Part shown: positions 43,580-54,200 of the stretch, in pieces
Numbering within the stretch: the stretch's first letter is position 1
Layout of the letters: each line of letters begins with the position of its first letter
The notes under the pieces: generated by a model
Seen by the model: the letters and a program-made list of their open reading frames with translations, nothing else
What the model was told of the DNA's origin: nothing
The model's database searches: none
Origin: Corynespora cassiicola
Lineage: Eukaryota > Ascomycota > Dothideomycetes > Pleosporales > Corynesporascaceae
Reading direction: 5' to 3'
DNA length: 64,000 nucleotides
Assembly: GCA_022059125.1 (NCBI GenBank)
Contig: JAEUWY010000005.1
Span: 3,472,001 to 3,536,000, forward strand
Made by a program: the position numbers and the translations under genes

Positions 43580-46512
43580 TCAACTCAGATCCAAAATCTC
43601 CACCTCACTCTCCCGCCACCTCCGCCTCTGCCTCTCCTTGGACATACCCGCCGCTGCCGCTGCAGGCGGACTGTAAGACGAGCCCGCATCGACAAGAGCC
43701 CACGCGCCCGCCAGACTCCTCCGGAGGACAATCTCGCGCTTTTTCTTAGCCTGCGCTTTCCAGGGCGCGGGCGGGGACTTTGATGTAGGTGGCGGTGGAG
43801 CATCTAGGATTGCGGGCATGGCATGTCCCCGTGACGAAGCTTCAGGGCTGGACGGCCCCGTGAGATCCAAAGTATCCACCGCGTGTGTGCCTGGTCTTGA
43901 CTGTGTTGGTGGGGTAGCATTGGAGCAGATGGAGAGCTCAGTCGATGGCGTGACTGTCGCCAAGGTAGACGCAGTGTCTGGAGCTGTCATCGCTGTGTGG
44001 TACGATGATTCTGTTAGGTCCAACGTTTCCACATCTGAGGTCGAGGTGTCCGCTGTGTGCATTGGGACGGGGGGGTTTGCAGACTCGGAGAATTGTGTGA
44101 GATCCAAGGTCTCAACCTCTGGTGCGGTAGTCCCGTATTTGGTTTTCTGGAGTCGGGACGAGGTGCGACGACTGCGCATCGAATGTTCTGCAGATTCTAT
44201 GGCGGTGGATAACGTGGCCGACTTCGATGCGCATGCCCGACTAGGTTCTAGAGTCGAAGAATTTTGTGATGAGTTCGATGAAATGGATGCCAAGGGCGGG
44301 CGAGCCTTGGTCTTTGAATTCTCATTTCGACGGGAGGTCAATGGTTTGTCTGGTAATGATAGTGTCAAATCCAGCAATTCGACTTCGTCCTCAGACTCCA
44401 ATTCTTCAAGCAATGGCACAGTTGTTTTAGAGTGTGCTCTCCAAGTGGTTTTCGGTGATAGCATTGGAGTGACGCGCCATGTGTCCAAGGTCGTTTGCCT
44501 TGATCTTCCTGGGCTTGAATTCGTAGATGTCGCGCGCATCGGACGGGATCCAGGGCGTGACCTTTCCTTCAGCTTCGCCTTCTTTATTGGTAGATTACAG
44601 GGCGATGGAAGAGCTGGCGGGTCTACAAGGTCCAGAATTTCTATGGTATCCACTGGTGGTGGAGTAGATGATCTTCCTGTGCTATTATCTTCGGGGGGCG
44701 TATGTGACCTTTGCATGGGTGCTCTCCTGCGCCTTTTAGTGACACTTGGCGGCAATTCTTCCGAAAATGGCGGCGGCTTTTCCCCTGTTTTTCCTGGAAC
44801 AGTTGCTGAGTTGGTCCTGACTGGCGACGATAGCAAGTCGATTACCTCGTTTCGTGCTTCCTTGGTTGGCCGTTCTCTTGAAGTTTCTTGGGCTTTTGAC
44901 AAGGCTTGTGCAAGTCTTGCACCAGGCTTAGTCACCTTAGCAAAGTCATTGATCACTGGTTGTGGAGTGTTGACAGAAGTTTTCGTCCGTCTAGTGGCTC
45001 TCGGCTTGGGTGCTGCCACTTCTTTGGGCTTCGAGGTCGGTGCCCTTTTCGGTTTTCGCAAGCCCGCCTCCCAATCCTGCACTTTCAGTGGCACGCCCAC
45101 CTTGACAAATGTCTCTAGCACCCACACCCGCGCGGGTTTTTCAGGGTCGAATTTGGTAGGTCCGCGTTTTTTCGGTGCTCCTTCGCCATCTTCCTCAAGG
45201 TCCAATGGCTCGTCATCCAGATCCAGATCAGGTGATTCGTCAGCATCGACTTCTTCGTCAGGTTCTTCGTTGTCTAGGTTGATCTTGACTAGCCGAAGAG
45301 GAGTAAAGCTAACTCGAAGCTCGGTTGTGTTGTCGGTCACCATGTGCTGTCGTTTTCCGTGGATGCCCTTTACTAGCAAGCCTTCATCTTCCTGAATAGC
45401 CTGAAGATCGCCCGAGGGCAACCGGTCGGCTTGTTCTGCTCTCAAGCGTAGTTGACGGACGAGGAGGGATGGCGCGAGGCTACGAATAAAATGTTTCGCA
45501 CCTTCGAGCTTCACCCAGTCAAACGCATCATGGGTGAAGTCGCGCAAGCCAGGAAAATCAAGCTCTTGATCCCAATTGATGGAGCTCTTGAGCCTTTCGA
45601 GTCCAGCACGGGTCGAAATGGCTGGATGTGTATAGTATCCAAGAATGTCAGATCTGGGGAAGTCATCCGGTATCTTCAGAGAGGTATGCCTGCGCTTGAA
45701 AAACTTGTGCTCGTTGGTCTTCAATTCATGTTGAAGTCCGTCGCGCCACTCACGTAATGCCTGGGTGTCGTTCCTCGCAATTTTGCAAAGACGGTCGCCA
45801 AATCCAGCTCTCGCCGCCTCGCAAGCCGTCTTTGGGCCACATCCTGGGATGCCTTCAGGCACGTAGTCTCCACCGCTCATGAGTGCGACCAAAATCATGC
45901 CGGCCCGGTCTAGGCCCGCCGTCTCCTTGGTTTCGGTCGCATCGTACACATTGACGTGTGTAGGCGTCTTGGCCGTCTTTTGCTCGGGCGACCAATTTCG
46001 AATAGTCAAGCCACTGCCAAACATGAGGGTATCCACATCTTCGCTGAGCACAGCGTCCACGATGCCCTCGCGCTGCAACAATGCACACTCGGCCTCGGCC
46101 TCGCCCGGCGCCAGATGTATGGGGAATCCAAACTGCTTTAGGAGTTGTTTTGCAAGAAACTCGGGAATGGAAGCGACATTGGGGCCGGTGCGCTTGTTGC
46201 GCTTGAAGGGAGGCTTGTTGGGCCCGTCGAAAACGAAGACTGGGTGGATGGAGAGAGATATCAAGCGAAGGAGGCGGTAGTAGAAGGTGCGCAGTGCGGG
46301 ATTGGTGCCGCCCTTGCTGGCCTGGATCTGGAACAGCCATATGGATACGTCGATAGCGATGCGCAGCGGCCGGCCGGTCTCTTCGAATTTGTCGACTGCG
46401 AGCTTGGACAGGGCCATGCGCCGCCCGGGGCCGATTTCTTTGTAGATGCTGCGCGCGTCAGCGGTCTGCTATAGCCACACAATCAGCGCAGCCCCTACCC
46501 GTGAATTCCCAT
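43580..46512 (-). CDS. GEN1: GEN1/Yen1-type Holliday-junction resolvase (XPG family)
   Basis: Cuts four-way DNA junctions symmetrically to resolve recombination intermediates. Exons 46512-46499 (14 nt) and 46448-43580, intron 50 nt, 960 residues. Splicing gives MGIHGIYKEIGPG, the XPG N-terminus that supplies the terminal Met-Gly-Ile. Acidic catalytic residues occur in RIAIDVSIWLFQ, GEAEAECALL, SEDVDTLMFG and SGGDYVPEGIPGCGPKTA (the last starts the helix-hairpin-helix). A chromodomain-like segment follows at about 435-460 (PARVWVLETFVKVGVP), as in human GEN1. The tail is long, disordered and basic, with about seven LDL/IDL motifs that resemble SUMO-interaction motifs, the last one at the extreme C-terminus. 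Head-to-head with the AT-hook gene. Confidence 0.93.
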
Positions 46513-46746
46513 TGCAATAACTCCATGCCGTGGTTGACGTCGCTGTGCCTCTTTGTCTGGGCTGCGGATGCCTGGCAGCAGGTGTTGTTCTGCTCCACTA
46601 CGCCAAGGCGACGATTAGATTGTTGCCCTGGCGACGCCGCAGACAAGGGCGGCGGGCCTCCATTCCAAGGCACGTCCCCGAGCCCAACGCCTACCAACGC
46701 CCATTGTTAAAGCGACCCACGAAATCACCCTGCCTTGCATCAGCTC
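46513..46746. promoter_or_regulatory. Short bidirectional promoter, GEN1 / AT-hook gene
   Basis: Only 234 bp separate the two start codons, so the elements must be shared or interleaved. It contains TGACGTC (46535-46541), a CREB/ATF-type bZIP half-palindrome. No TATA box was seen. Confidence 0.5.
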
Positions 46747-49700
46747 ATGGCTCCGCGAGTACGAGGCTCCATGTTGAGCGATAGCATGGAACGCAGCGAT
46801 CCCGAATCCTCGCCCGACCCCCTCGCCGGCTCCGTCACTGAAAACAACACAAAATTGCGACGAAAAGCACCGCGCGCGAACAAAACACCGCTGCTCTCCA
46901 GCTCTCCAAACAAGCTGAGCAGGAAACAGGATGTCAGCGGCATTGAACTCCCTTCACCTACCAAGTCCATGGTCATGAGCACGGGCAGGTCCGGCACTGC
47001 CAGCCCATGGCGCATCAAAGTCACCGTCCAGGCAGAGCCCGGCACCGACAGCGACAACCAGGAGTCGCCAACCGTGAAGCATGTCACTCGCACAAAGACC
47101 ATCACCGTTCCCCTTAAGGATCCCGATGCCTCTTCTCCCGTCAAACGCCGCGGCCGTCCCAGGAAATCAGACGTTGGCGCAAAACCTAAACGAGCCGGCA
47201 CGCCCATTCGTAGGCCCAGATCCCGAGCTAGGAGCTCGAGTATCGGCGCTCCGGAACAGGATTCAGTGGGTGCAAATGTCGGAATATCCCCAAAGAAACC
47301 AAGAGGGCGGCCGAGGAAGACTGTGCAACCTTCAAGTGAAGACGCAGAGACGCTGGCCGTCAAAGCACCAGAAGTCCAGGACAGACAGCACACCCCTTCA
47401 AGCTCTGGCAGTTCTTCTGTGGTGCCGTCCCTCAGACAAGACTCTCAAGCGTCAAGCGTGGGCGACTATGAGGAGGCCATGGTGTTCACTCCGCCTGAGA
47501 ACAGCCTCAACAGCCAGGTCCGCACCCGAAAAGGCACCCCGGCTGCGAGAGGAAGTGTGATTGAGATATCTTCCGATGACGAATCTAGTCTGCAAACTCC
47601 ATCGAGCACTGATGAAGACGCGCCTGTCTTCCACCGCGAGATAGAGGACTTGGTATCTCAGGAGGACGACTCGGCAGCGATGTCCGGATACGCTGCTTTC
47701 GATGGGCCTGCTGTCGATGACGATGACGATGACGATGATGACGACTTGCAAGAGGCGACCAACTTCGCCTTTGATGAAGGCACAACCAGGATGCCGGACG
47801 ATCCAACCATCCTAGAAAGTGAGAACTTTAGTATGGTGTCTGTCGACTCCTTGCCTAGCAATGGAGGACTAGGGAGCCCGCCATATCCACAAACCAGAGC
47901 ACCTGCACCGAAATTTACCAACTCCCGGATAAGAGGCGAGAATCTACGGGCACCGAGTCAACTTCGCAGATCAATTCTAAGTCCTGACATTGAAGCACAC
48001 TCGTTGCCAGAGTCCTCACAAGCTGCAACTACCCAACAACCTGCAGCCCGAGCCATATCCCCACCTCAAATTGCTCCGCGTCAGATTACTCCTGTTATCG
48101 ATTCTCGTTCTCCATCAAATCCGCCTGATGTTGCTCCGAAAGAACCTTCCCCTCCAAAGACCGAAACCCCAAGATTGGGATATGTTGTCAGAGCTGGAGT
48201 GGCATTACAAGGCCTCGTCGAGTCCAATCGACTCACCCCACAGACTAGCTCTGCGAGAAAAGAGCAACCAAATCGCCTGGATGACCTCTTTCGAGGATCT
48301 AGTGAAGGTACGCGACGAGAACTTCAAGCTGGGCTTCGACTGGGAGAGCATTTGGTAGCACGAAGCCAGACGAGCAGAGAAGATTCGTCTGATCTGTCGA
48401 GTTCTATCAAAGCCAAGGCTTTGACAAGCTCGGTAGACGATGATGTTTTCAGCCCTCAGCGAAGACACCGAAAGTCACGCCTGCTGACCCCGGAAGACCA
48501 GGAAGACTACAGTTTGCCGCAACCTCCCCAGGCCCTAGAATCCGACGTCCAGTACCCTTCACTGGCTGCTAGCGAGACGAACGCGCAACTTGTAAGCCCT
48601 GCCAGAAGCCCTGCCGAAAGTCCTGCCGAAAGCGAGGATGAGATGAGCTGGCATGCGGACACGCCGCCCGCCCACAACAGCACATCAGAAGAAGGACGCT
48701 TCTTGACGGTATCGAATGAAAGAGGTGAGGAAATGCGGGGCACCGAGATCTCCGTCGTAGCAGGTGAAGAGAAGGAGCCGATGCAGACTGACGATTATTA
48801 CGACATCTGGCAGGAAGAAGCTAGCCGTTCCTCTGACAACCTCGAGAACCCAACCTCTGAGGAAGTCCAAAAGGAAACAAGTCCAATGTTGCAGGATGTG
48901 TTAGCTGAAGATGCATCGGCAAGGCCACCCCGTGCAAAGTTGCCCAAAACGTGGCGACGCAAGAGTTTGAATGATTCTCAATACAGCGACGAAGCTGAAG
49001 AAGCCGACAACATTATCGCCGAAACTTTGCTGGCGACAGCAGACAAGCCCGCAACCCCCCTATTAGCCAAGGGTAAGGGCAGGGCCGCAGAGTCTTACGT
49101 TGCCGAGGAACAGTATGTGGAAGATGTGGAATCTGATGCTGCCAGTGACGACAGTGGCATGTTCTTTCAGACTCACCTCCCATCCATCTTCAACAAGAAG
49201 CGCTCTGCTGAGCTCCGAAAGAAGAGCGCAGAAAAGAAAGAACTATCACAGCTCATTCGGGACGGTGGCAGTTTTGTTCCTGAATCCTCCTCTCCAGCCC
49301 CCGCTAAAACACCCGCTGCCACCAGACCGAATCCGTTCAAAGATACACCACCATTGTTCACTCCTCATAAGAACTTGCCGGTGAAGAGCAGTCCTTTGCG
49401 TCAAGAACTCAACACAGAATCACCAGTGGATCTTGTATCTGCACGTGATGGCGAAAATTCCGGACTTCCCCTTGGGCCTAGCTCACCGTTTCACACGCAA
49501 GTTGGCAACGAGAGCATGGCTTCGACAGCATCTGATCAGCTGCAATTTCGTGTGGAGATGATAGGTGCCACTGATTCTAGCATTCGTCGTGTTCGAAATG
49601 AGGCCGACGGCTATCTGGAAGCATATGAACCTCAGGACCGTTCGCTGGGCGAGATCGAGGAAGTCACCGAGCCTAGCAGGTCGTGGAACCAGGAGACTAC

Positions 49701-50541
49701 CATGATGCCATCCAGTCCGCCGCTCCTAAAACATACGTTCGAAGAGAGCATGTCTTCCCCACCAAAACGCAAGTACGGCAACCTCTTCAGCAGCGAATTG
49801 GGAGCCGCAACTTCACCCTCGTCTGTCGCGGAGCGTAATCATATTCTCTCGTCAAGCAACAGAGCGACAGCTGCTTCGTCCCGTTCCTCGGTCAGTGTCG
49901 GCCCTCGCTCGGTTAGGAGGAAGCCTGCGGTTGCTGTAACACCTCCGGCTGAGGAGATTCCGCAACCTTCCTCGGGCATCATGAGCCGCCTTACATCGAG
50001 TCTTTGGAGTGCACTCGGCTCGCCTGCACCCCCCCCTCCGCACCCGGTCACTTCGCAATTTCACCCCTTGCCCAAGGTTGAGCCCTGGACCAAAACACAC
50101 TACAAGACCCTGGATGCGCTCTACCAGCTCCACAAGAAGACACCCACACTCTTCGCACCTTCATCTACGCCTGCAACATCCAATACCAACAATACGCTCC
50201 TGACACACTTCTTATCGACACACAAGAAGCCCTTCGTTGGAGCAAAGTATATGGCATGGGGCTACAGCATCACCATGAACGAAAGCCTCATCGCTTTGTG
50301 CGCAGTTTACATGCAGCTGATGACGCTCAAGGACGTGTGGGAGTATGAGAAGGTCGCGGGCAAGGCGATACAAGTGGGAGATTGTAATCCTGGGGTTCAT
50401 GGTGAGCCGATCGAGGCCACTGAGGTGGTTAGACGCCTGGCTTCGGTGATTATGGGCGAGCAGCTCCGAAAGGATGAGAAGCGCGGGCGTACTGTTGTTA
50501 AAAGGGGAGGGATGAGCATCGAATGGCCCACAGAACGTTGA
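46747..50541 (+). CDS. Large AT-hook DNA-binding protein, function unknown
   Basis: Intronless, 1264 residues from the first ATG. Two classic AT-hooks near residues 132 and 180 (RRGRPRKSD, KPRGRPRKT) predict minor-groove binding to AT-rich DNA. Most of the middle is disordered and rich in Ser, Pro, Glu and Asp, with a run of nine Asp (about residue 320) and several SP/TP sites. The only compact part is the last about 190 residues: a segment PLPKVEPWTKTHYKTLDALYQLHKK, shortened here to its core, then KPFVGAKYMAWGYSITMNESL and a helical end. It resembles proteins annotated only as AT DNA binding protein in related ascomycetes. Sharing a promoter with GEN1 suggests, without proving, a chromosome role. 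Confidence 0.8.
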   Translation: MAPRVRGSMLSDSMERSDPESSPDPLAGSVTENNTKLRRKAPRANKTPLLSSSPNKLSRKQDVSGIELPSPTKSMVMSTGRSGTASPWRIKVTVQAEPGTDSDNQESPTVKHVTRTKTITVPLKDPDASSPVKRRGRPRKSDVGAKPKRAGTPIRRPRSRARSSSIGAPEQDSVGANVGISPKKPRGRPRKTVQPSSEDAETLAVKAPEVQDRQHTPSSSGSSSVVPSLRQDSQASSVGDYEEAMVFTPPENSLNSQVRTRKGTPAARGSVIEISSDDESSLQTPSSTDEDAPVFHREIEDLVSQEDDSAAMSGYAAFDGPAVDDDDDDDDDDLQEATNFAFDEGTTRMPDDPTILESENFSMVSVDSLPSNGGLGSPPYPQTRAPAPKFTNSRIRGENLRAPSQLRRSILSPDIEAHSLPESSQAATTQQPAARAISPPQIAPRQITPVIDSRSPSNPPDVAPKEPSPPKTETPRLGYVVRAGVALQGLVESNRLTPQTSSARKEQPNRLDDLFRGSSEGTRRELQAGLRLGEHLVARSQTSREDSSDLSSSIKAKALTSSVDDDVFSPQRRHRKSRLLTPEDQEDYSLPQPPQALESDVQYPSLAASETNAQLVSPARSPAESPAESEDEMSWHADTPPAHNSTSEEGRFLTVSNERGEEMRGTEISVVAGEEKEPMQTDDYYDIWQEEASRSSDNLENPTSEEVQKETSPMLQDVLAEDASARPPRAKLPKTWRRKSLNDSQYSDEAEEADNIIAETLLATADKPATPLLAKGKGRAAESYVAEEQYVEDVESDAASDDSGMFFQTHLPSIFNKKRSAELRKKSAEKKELSQLIRDGGSFVPESSSPAPAKTPAATRPNPFKDTPPLFTPHKNLPVKSSPLRQELNTESPVDLVSARDGENSGLPLGPSSPFHTQVGNESMASTASDQLQFRVEMIGATDSSIRRVRNEADGYLEAYEPQDRSLGEIEEVTEPSRSWNQETTMMPSSPPLLKHTFEESMSSPPKRKYGNLFSSELGAATSPSSVAERNHILSSSNRATAASSRSSVSVGPRSVRRKPAVAVTPPAEEIPQPSSGIMSRLTSSLWSALGSPAPPPPHPVTSQFHPLPKVEPWTKTHYKTLDALYQLHKKTPTLFAPSSTPATSNTNNTLLTHFLSTHKKPFVGAKYMAWGYSITMNESLIALCAVYMQLMTLKDVWEYEKVAGKAIQVGDCNPGVHGEPIEATEVVRRLASVIMGEQLRKDEKRGRTVVKRGGMSIEWPTER

Positions 50542-51242
50542 GCCCTGGACTTACTTTGGTTTTCTTCACTCTCTTTTTTTCTGGCTTCTGGGCAATCTAC
50601 TGGGTGCAGGTGTATAGGACTGTTTCTTCTCTGGATAGTCACTTCTGGATGTTGCCTTTTTCTCTTCTTGGGCTGTTTCGGGTATTGGAGTACATGCTTG
50701 GATGTATTATGATGGTCAATGTTTGGGTTCCAGGTCCTGAGGCGTTCGTGGGAAGCGGGTATCCGGTCCATATCCTTGGAATTCAATTAATGCTTTAGTG
50801 ATTTGGGCGCGCGTGCCTGCTTTGTGCATGGCGTGAGTGCTGGCTCTGGGGGCGCCCAGAGTGAGATGACAAAGGGAGGGGGGGTGCCGGCAGCAGCAGA
50901 ACTATGAAGGAGAAGCCTCCAGAGGATCAGGCTTTTTCCATGGTGTTTACTGGTCACTCACGCTCACCGCGCGCTCACCGCGTCGCTCACCAATCAATGG
51001 CGGACGCTCGGGCCATGCGCTAGCGCCGGATCCGTCTCGCAGCAACCACGCGAACCAAAACAAGAGGGCGAGAGCCCCAAAACACGCCGACAACACCCTC
51101 TTTTTCCCACCTCGACCTTTTCGACGCGCACATCCCCTTCGCTTCTTCCAAACCAGGTCGATCGCCCTCACCGCGGCCTTGGTACCCCGTTTCTTTCCCT
51201 TCGTTTCCTGTCCTGCGGGACTTTGCCAACAAACCTCTCGCC
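50542..51242. other. Intergenic, TOP2 upstream
   Basis: About 700 bp. The first part is probably 3' UTR of the AT-hook gene; a hydrophobic open frame there (50523-50798) overlaps its stop codon and is not called. The second half carries TOP2 promoter elements. Confidence 0.6.
50979..51128 (+). promoter_or_regulatory. ACGCG cores and CCAAT box upstream of TOP2
   Basis: CGCGT (reverse ACGCG) at 50979-50983 inside a CTCACCGCG direct repeat, CCAATCA at 50990-50996, ACGCG at 51048-51052 and at 51124-51128. All lie within 265 bp of the TOP2 start. MBF-type control is plausible for TOP2 but the five-base cores are weak individually. Confidence 0.4.
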
Positions 51243-54200
51243 ATGGACGACTCCCTGCTGGATTCATTTGACGACGGCGCGAGCTCTGACTTCGCCCCGC
51301 CCGTCAAGGCCGCAAAGGTCACCAAGCCCAAGGCTGCCCCCAAGAAGGCTGCTGCCCCTGCCAAACCGCGAGGCCGGCCTGCCGCCGCAGCAAAACCAAA
51401 GGCAAAAGCTGCACCCAAGAAGAAGCGCAAAGACGATTCGGACGATGAGAACTCAGACATCGACATGGACGAGGATCCCCTCGACGATGACGAGTCGTTA
51501 CTCGCAGATACCCCACCCAAGCCCAAGAAGGCCCCTGGACCCAAGAAGACCAGCGGGAAGCCCCTGGCTGACATCGCCAACGAGAGTTTTGGCGGCGATG
51601 CTGCAGCCGATACGCCCCCAAAACCCAAAAAGGCTGGTGGCTCGAGCAGCAAGTACCAGATGGTAAGGATTCCTCGAACAAAACCTTCGAAGCAAGACCC
51701 ATACTGACCGTCGCGTAGCTTACGCATTTGGAGCACATCATGAAACGCCCAGATACCTATATTGGCTCCGTCGAGCGTACAACGGACAAGATGTGGGTCT
51801 ACAACTCCACATCCGAATCCATGGAGTTCCGCGAAGTCTCCTACGTGCCCGGTTTGTACAAGATCTTCGACGAGATTCTTGTGAACGCCGCAGACAACAA
51901 ACAAAATGATAAGAACATGAGCGAAATTAGAGTCACATTGGACAGAGAGACGGGCGAAATCTCTGTCCGCAATGATGGCAAGGGTATTCCCGTCGAGATC
52001 CACAAAGAACACGGCATCTACGTCCCAGAGATGATCTTTGGGCACCTCCTTACTTCCTCCAACTATGACGATGACCAGCAGAAGATCACCGGTGGTCGCA
52101 ACGGTTACGGTGCGAAGCTTTGTAACGTCTTCAGTACCGAATTTACGCTGGAGACGGTCGATTCGAAGAACAAGAAAAAGTACAAGCAGACTTGGAGCGA
52201 TAATATGAGCAAGATGGGCAAGGCCAAAATCACCGACGCCAAGAGCGACGACTACACCAAGGTTTCCTACAAAGCCGATTTTAGTAAATTCGGCATGGAC
52301 GGAATCGACGACGACTTCGAGGCGCTCGTCAAGCGCCGGACATATGACATGGCCGGCACGATGCGCGGCGTCAAGGTGTATCTCAACGGCGACCGTGTGA
52401 AGGTCACTAGCTTCGCCAAGTACATGGAAATGTACACAAAAGCGATTTCAAAGGAACAGGGCAGGACCGGTGAGGACAAGGAAAAGGACGTCATCATCAC
52501 CGACAAACACGACCGCTGGGACATTGGTTTTGCCGTTTCTGACGGATCCTTCAACCAAGTCTCGTTTGTGAACTCGATCGCCACCAGCTCTGGCGGTACT
52601 CACGTCAACTACATTGCCGACCAGATTGTAGAGAAACTTCTGGCTATTGTGAACAAGAAGAACAAGGGTGGTGTCAAGCTCAAGCCCGCCCAGATCAAGA
52701 ACCACATCTTCCTTTTCGTCAATTGTCAGATTATCAACCCTGCCTTCACGTCGCAAACCAAGGAACAGCTGACCACCAAGGCTAGCCAGTTCGGCAGCAA
52801 ACCCGTCTTGAGCGACAAGTTCTTGAAGCAGATCGAGAAGACGGATGTCATCCAGAACATTATGCACTTTGCGCAGCAAAAGGCCGACCAACTCTTGAAG
52901 AAGACGGACGGCAACAAGCGCAGCCGCATGAGCAACTCAAAACTTACGGATGCAAACCGTGCTGGCACCAAGGATGGCCACCTGTGCACATTGATTCTCA
53001 CCGAAGGTGACTCGGCCAGTTTGCTTGCTCTCGCCGGACGTGCTGTGGTCAATCCCGATCTCTTCGGTGTCTTCCCTCTACGTGGCAAACTCCTTAATGT
53101 ACGAGATGCCTCCATCGACCAGATTTCAAAGAACCAAGAAATCCAAAATATCAAGAAATTCATCGGTCTGCAGCACAAGAAAGAGTACACCGACACCAAG
53201 GGTCTTCGTTATGGACATATCATGATCATGACTGATCAGGATCACGATGGTAGCCATATCAAGGGCTTGCTGATCAACTTTTTGCAATGCCAGTTCCCGA
53301 GTTTGCTCAAGATCAAGGGTTTCCTCCTTGAGTTCATCACTCCCATTGTAAAAGTATGGAAAGGCGACCCGAAGAAGCCCAAAGGCATGAAGAGCTTCTT
53401 TTCTATGCCCGAGTATGAGGAATGGAAAGAGCAGCACAAGCACGAACGGGGTTGGGATCATAAATACTACAAGGGATTGGGTACCAGCAGCCCTGCTGAT
53501 GCTCAGATCTACTTCAAGGATCTCGACACCCATATGAAAGAGTTCCACCGGATGCAGGACCACGAAGAGCAGCTCATCGAACTGGCCTTTTCGAAGAAGA
53601 AGGCCGATGCTCGCAAAGAGTGGCTGCGTGAATTCGTGCCCGGCAACCATCTCGACCTTACCACTCGAGAAATCTCTTACGACGACTTCGTGAACAAAGA
53701 GCTCATCCTCTTCAGCATTGCTGATAACCTCCGTTCAATCCCCTCTGTTATCGACGGCTTCAAGCCCGGTCAGCGCAAGGTGCTTTACACTTGCTTCCGC
53801 CGTAACCTCAAAAAGGACATCAAGGTCGTTGATCTCGCTGGTTCCGTCTCAGGTACTACCGACTATGCTTATGGTGAGGCATCTATGCAAGGCACCATCA
53901 TTGGCCTTGCTCAAAACTTTGTCGGATCCAACAATATCAACTGCTTAGAACCCAGCGGTAACTTCGGTTCTCGTCTGCAGGGTGGTGCAGATGCGGCCAG
54001 TGCCAGGTATATCTACACCCGCCTCTCGCCATTTGCGCGGAGGATCTTCCATCCTCACGATGATGCGCTGCTCAGGTACGGTGAATCGGATGGCAACAAG
54101 ATTGAGCCCGAGATGTACGTTCCTATCCTTCCCATGGTCTTGGTCAACGGTGCCGACGGTATCGGCACTGGCTGGAGCTCCTCTATCCCAAACTACAATC

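Noticed and set aside
43818..45395. Long plus-strand open frame (525 codons) opposite GEN1
   Set aside because: Antisense to a well-supported conserved gene; its length follows from the codon bias of the Ser/Asp-rich tail on the other strand, and no domain is recognisable.
50523..50798. 91-codon hydrophobic frame after the AT-hook gene
   Set aside because: Overlaps that gene's stop codon and lies in T-rich probable 3' UTR; hydrophobicity comes from the T content.
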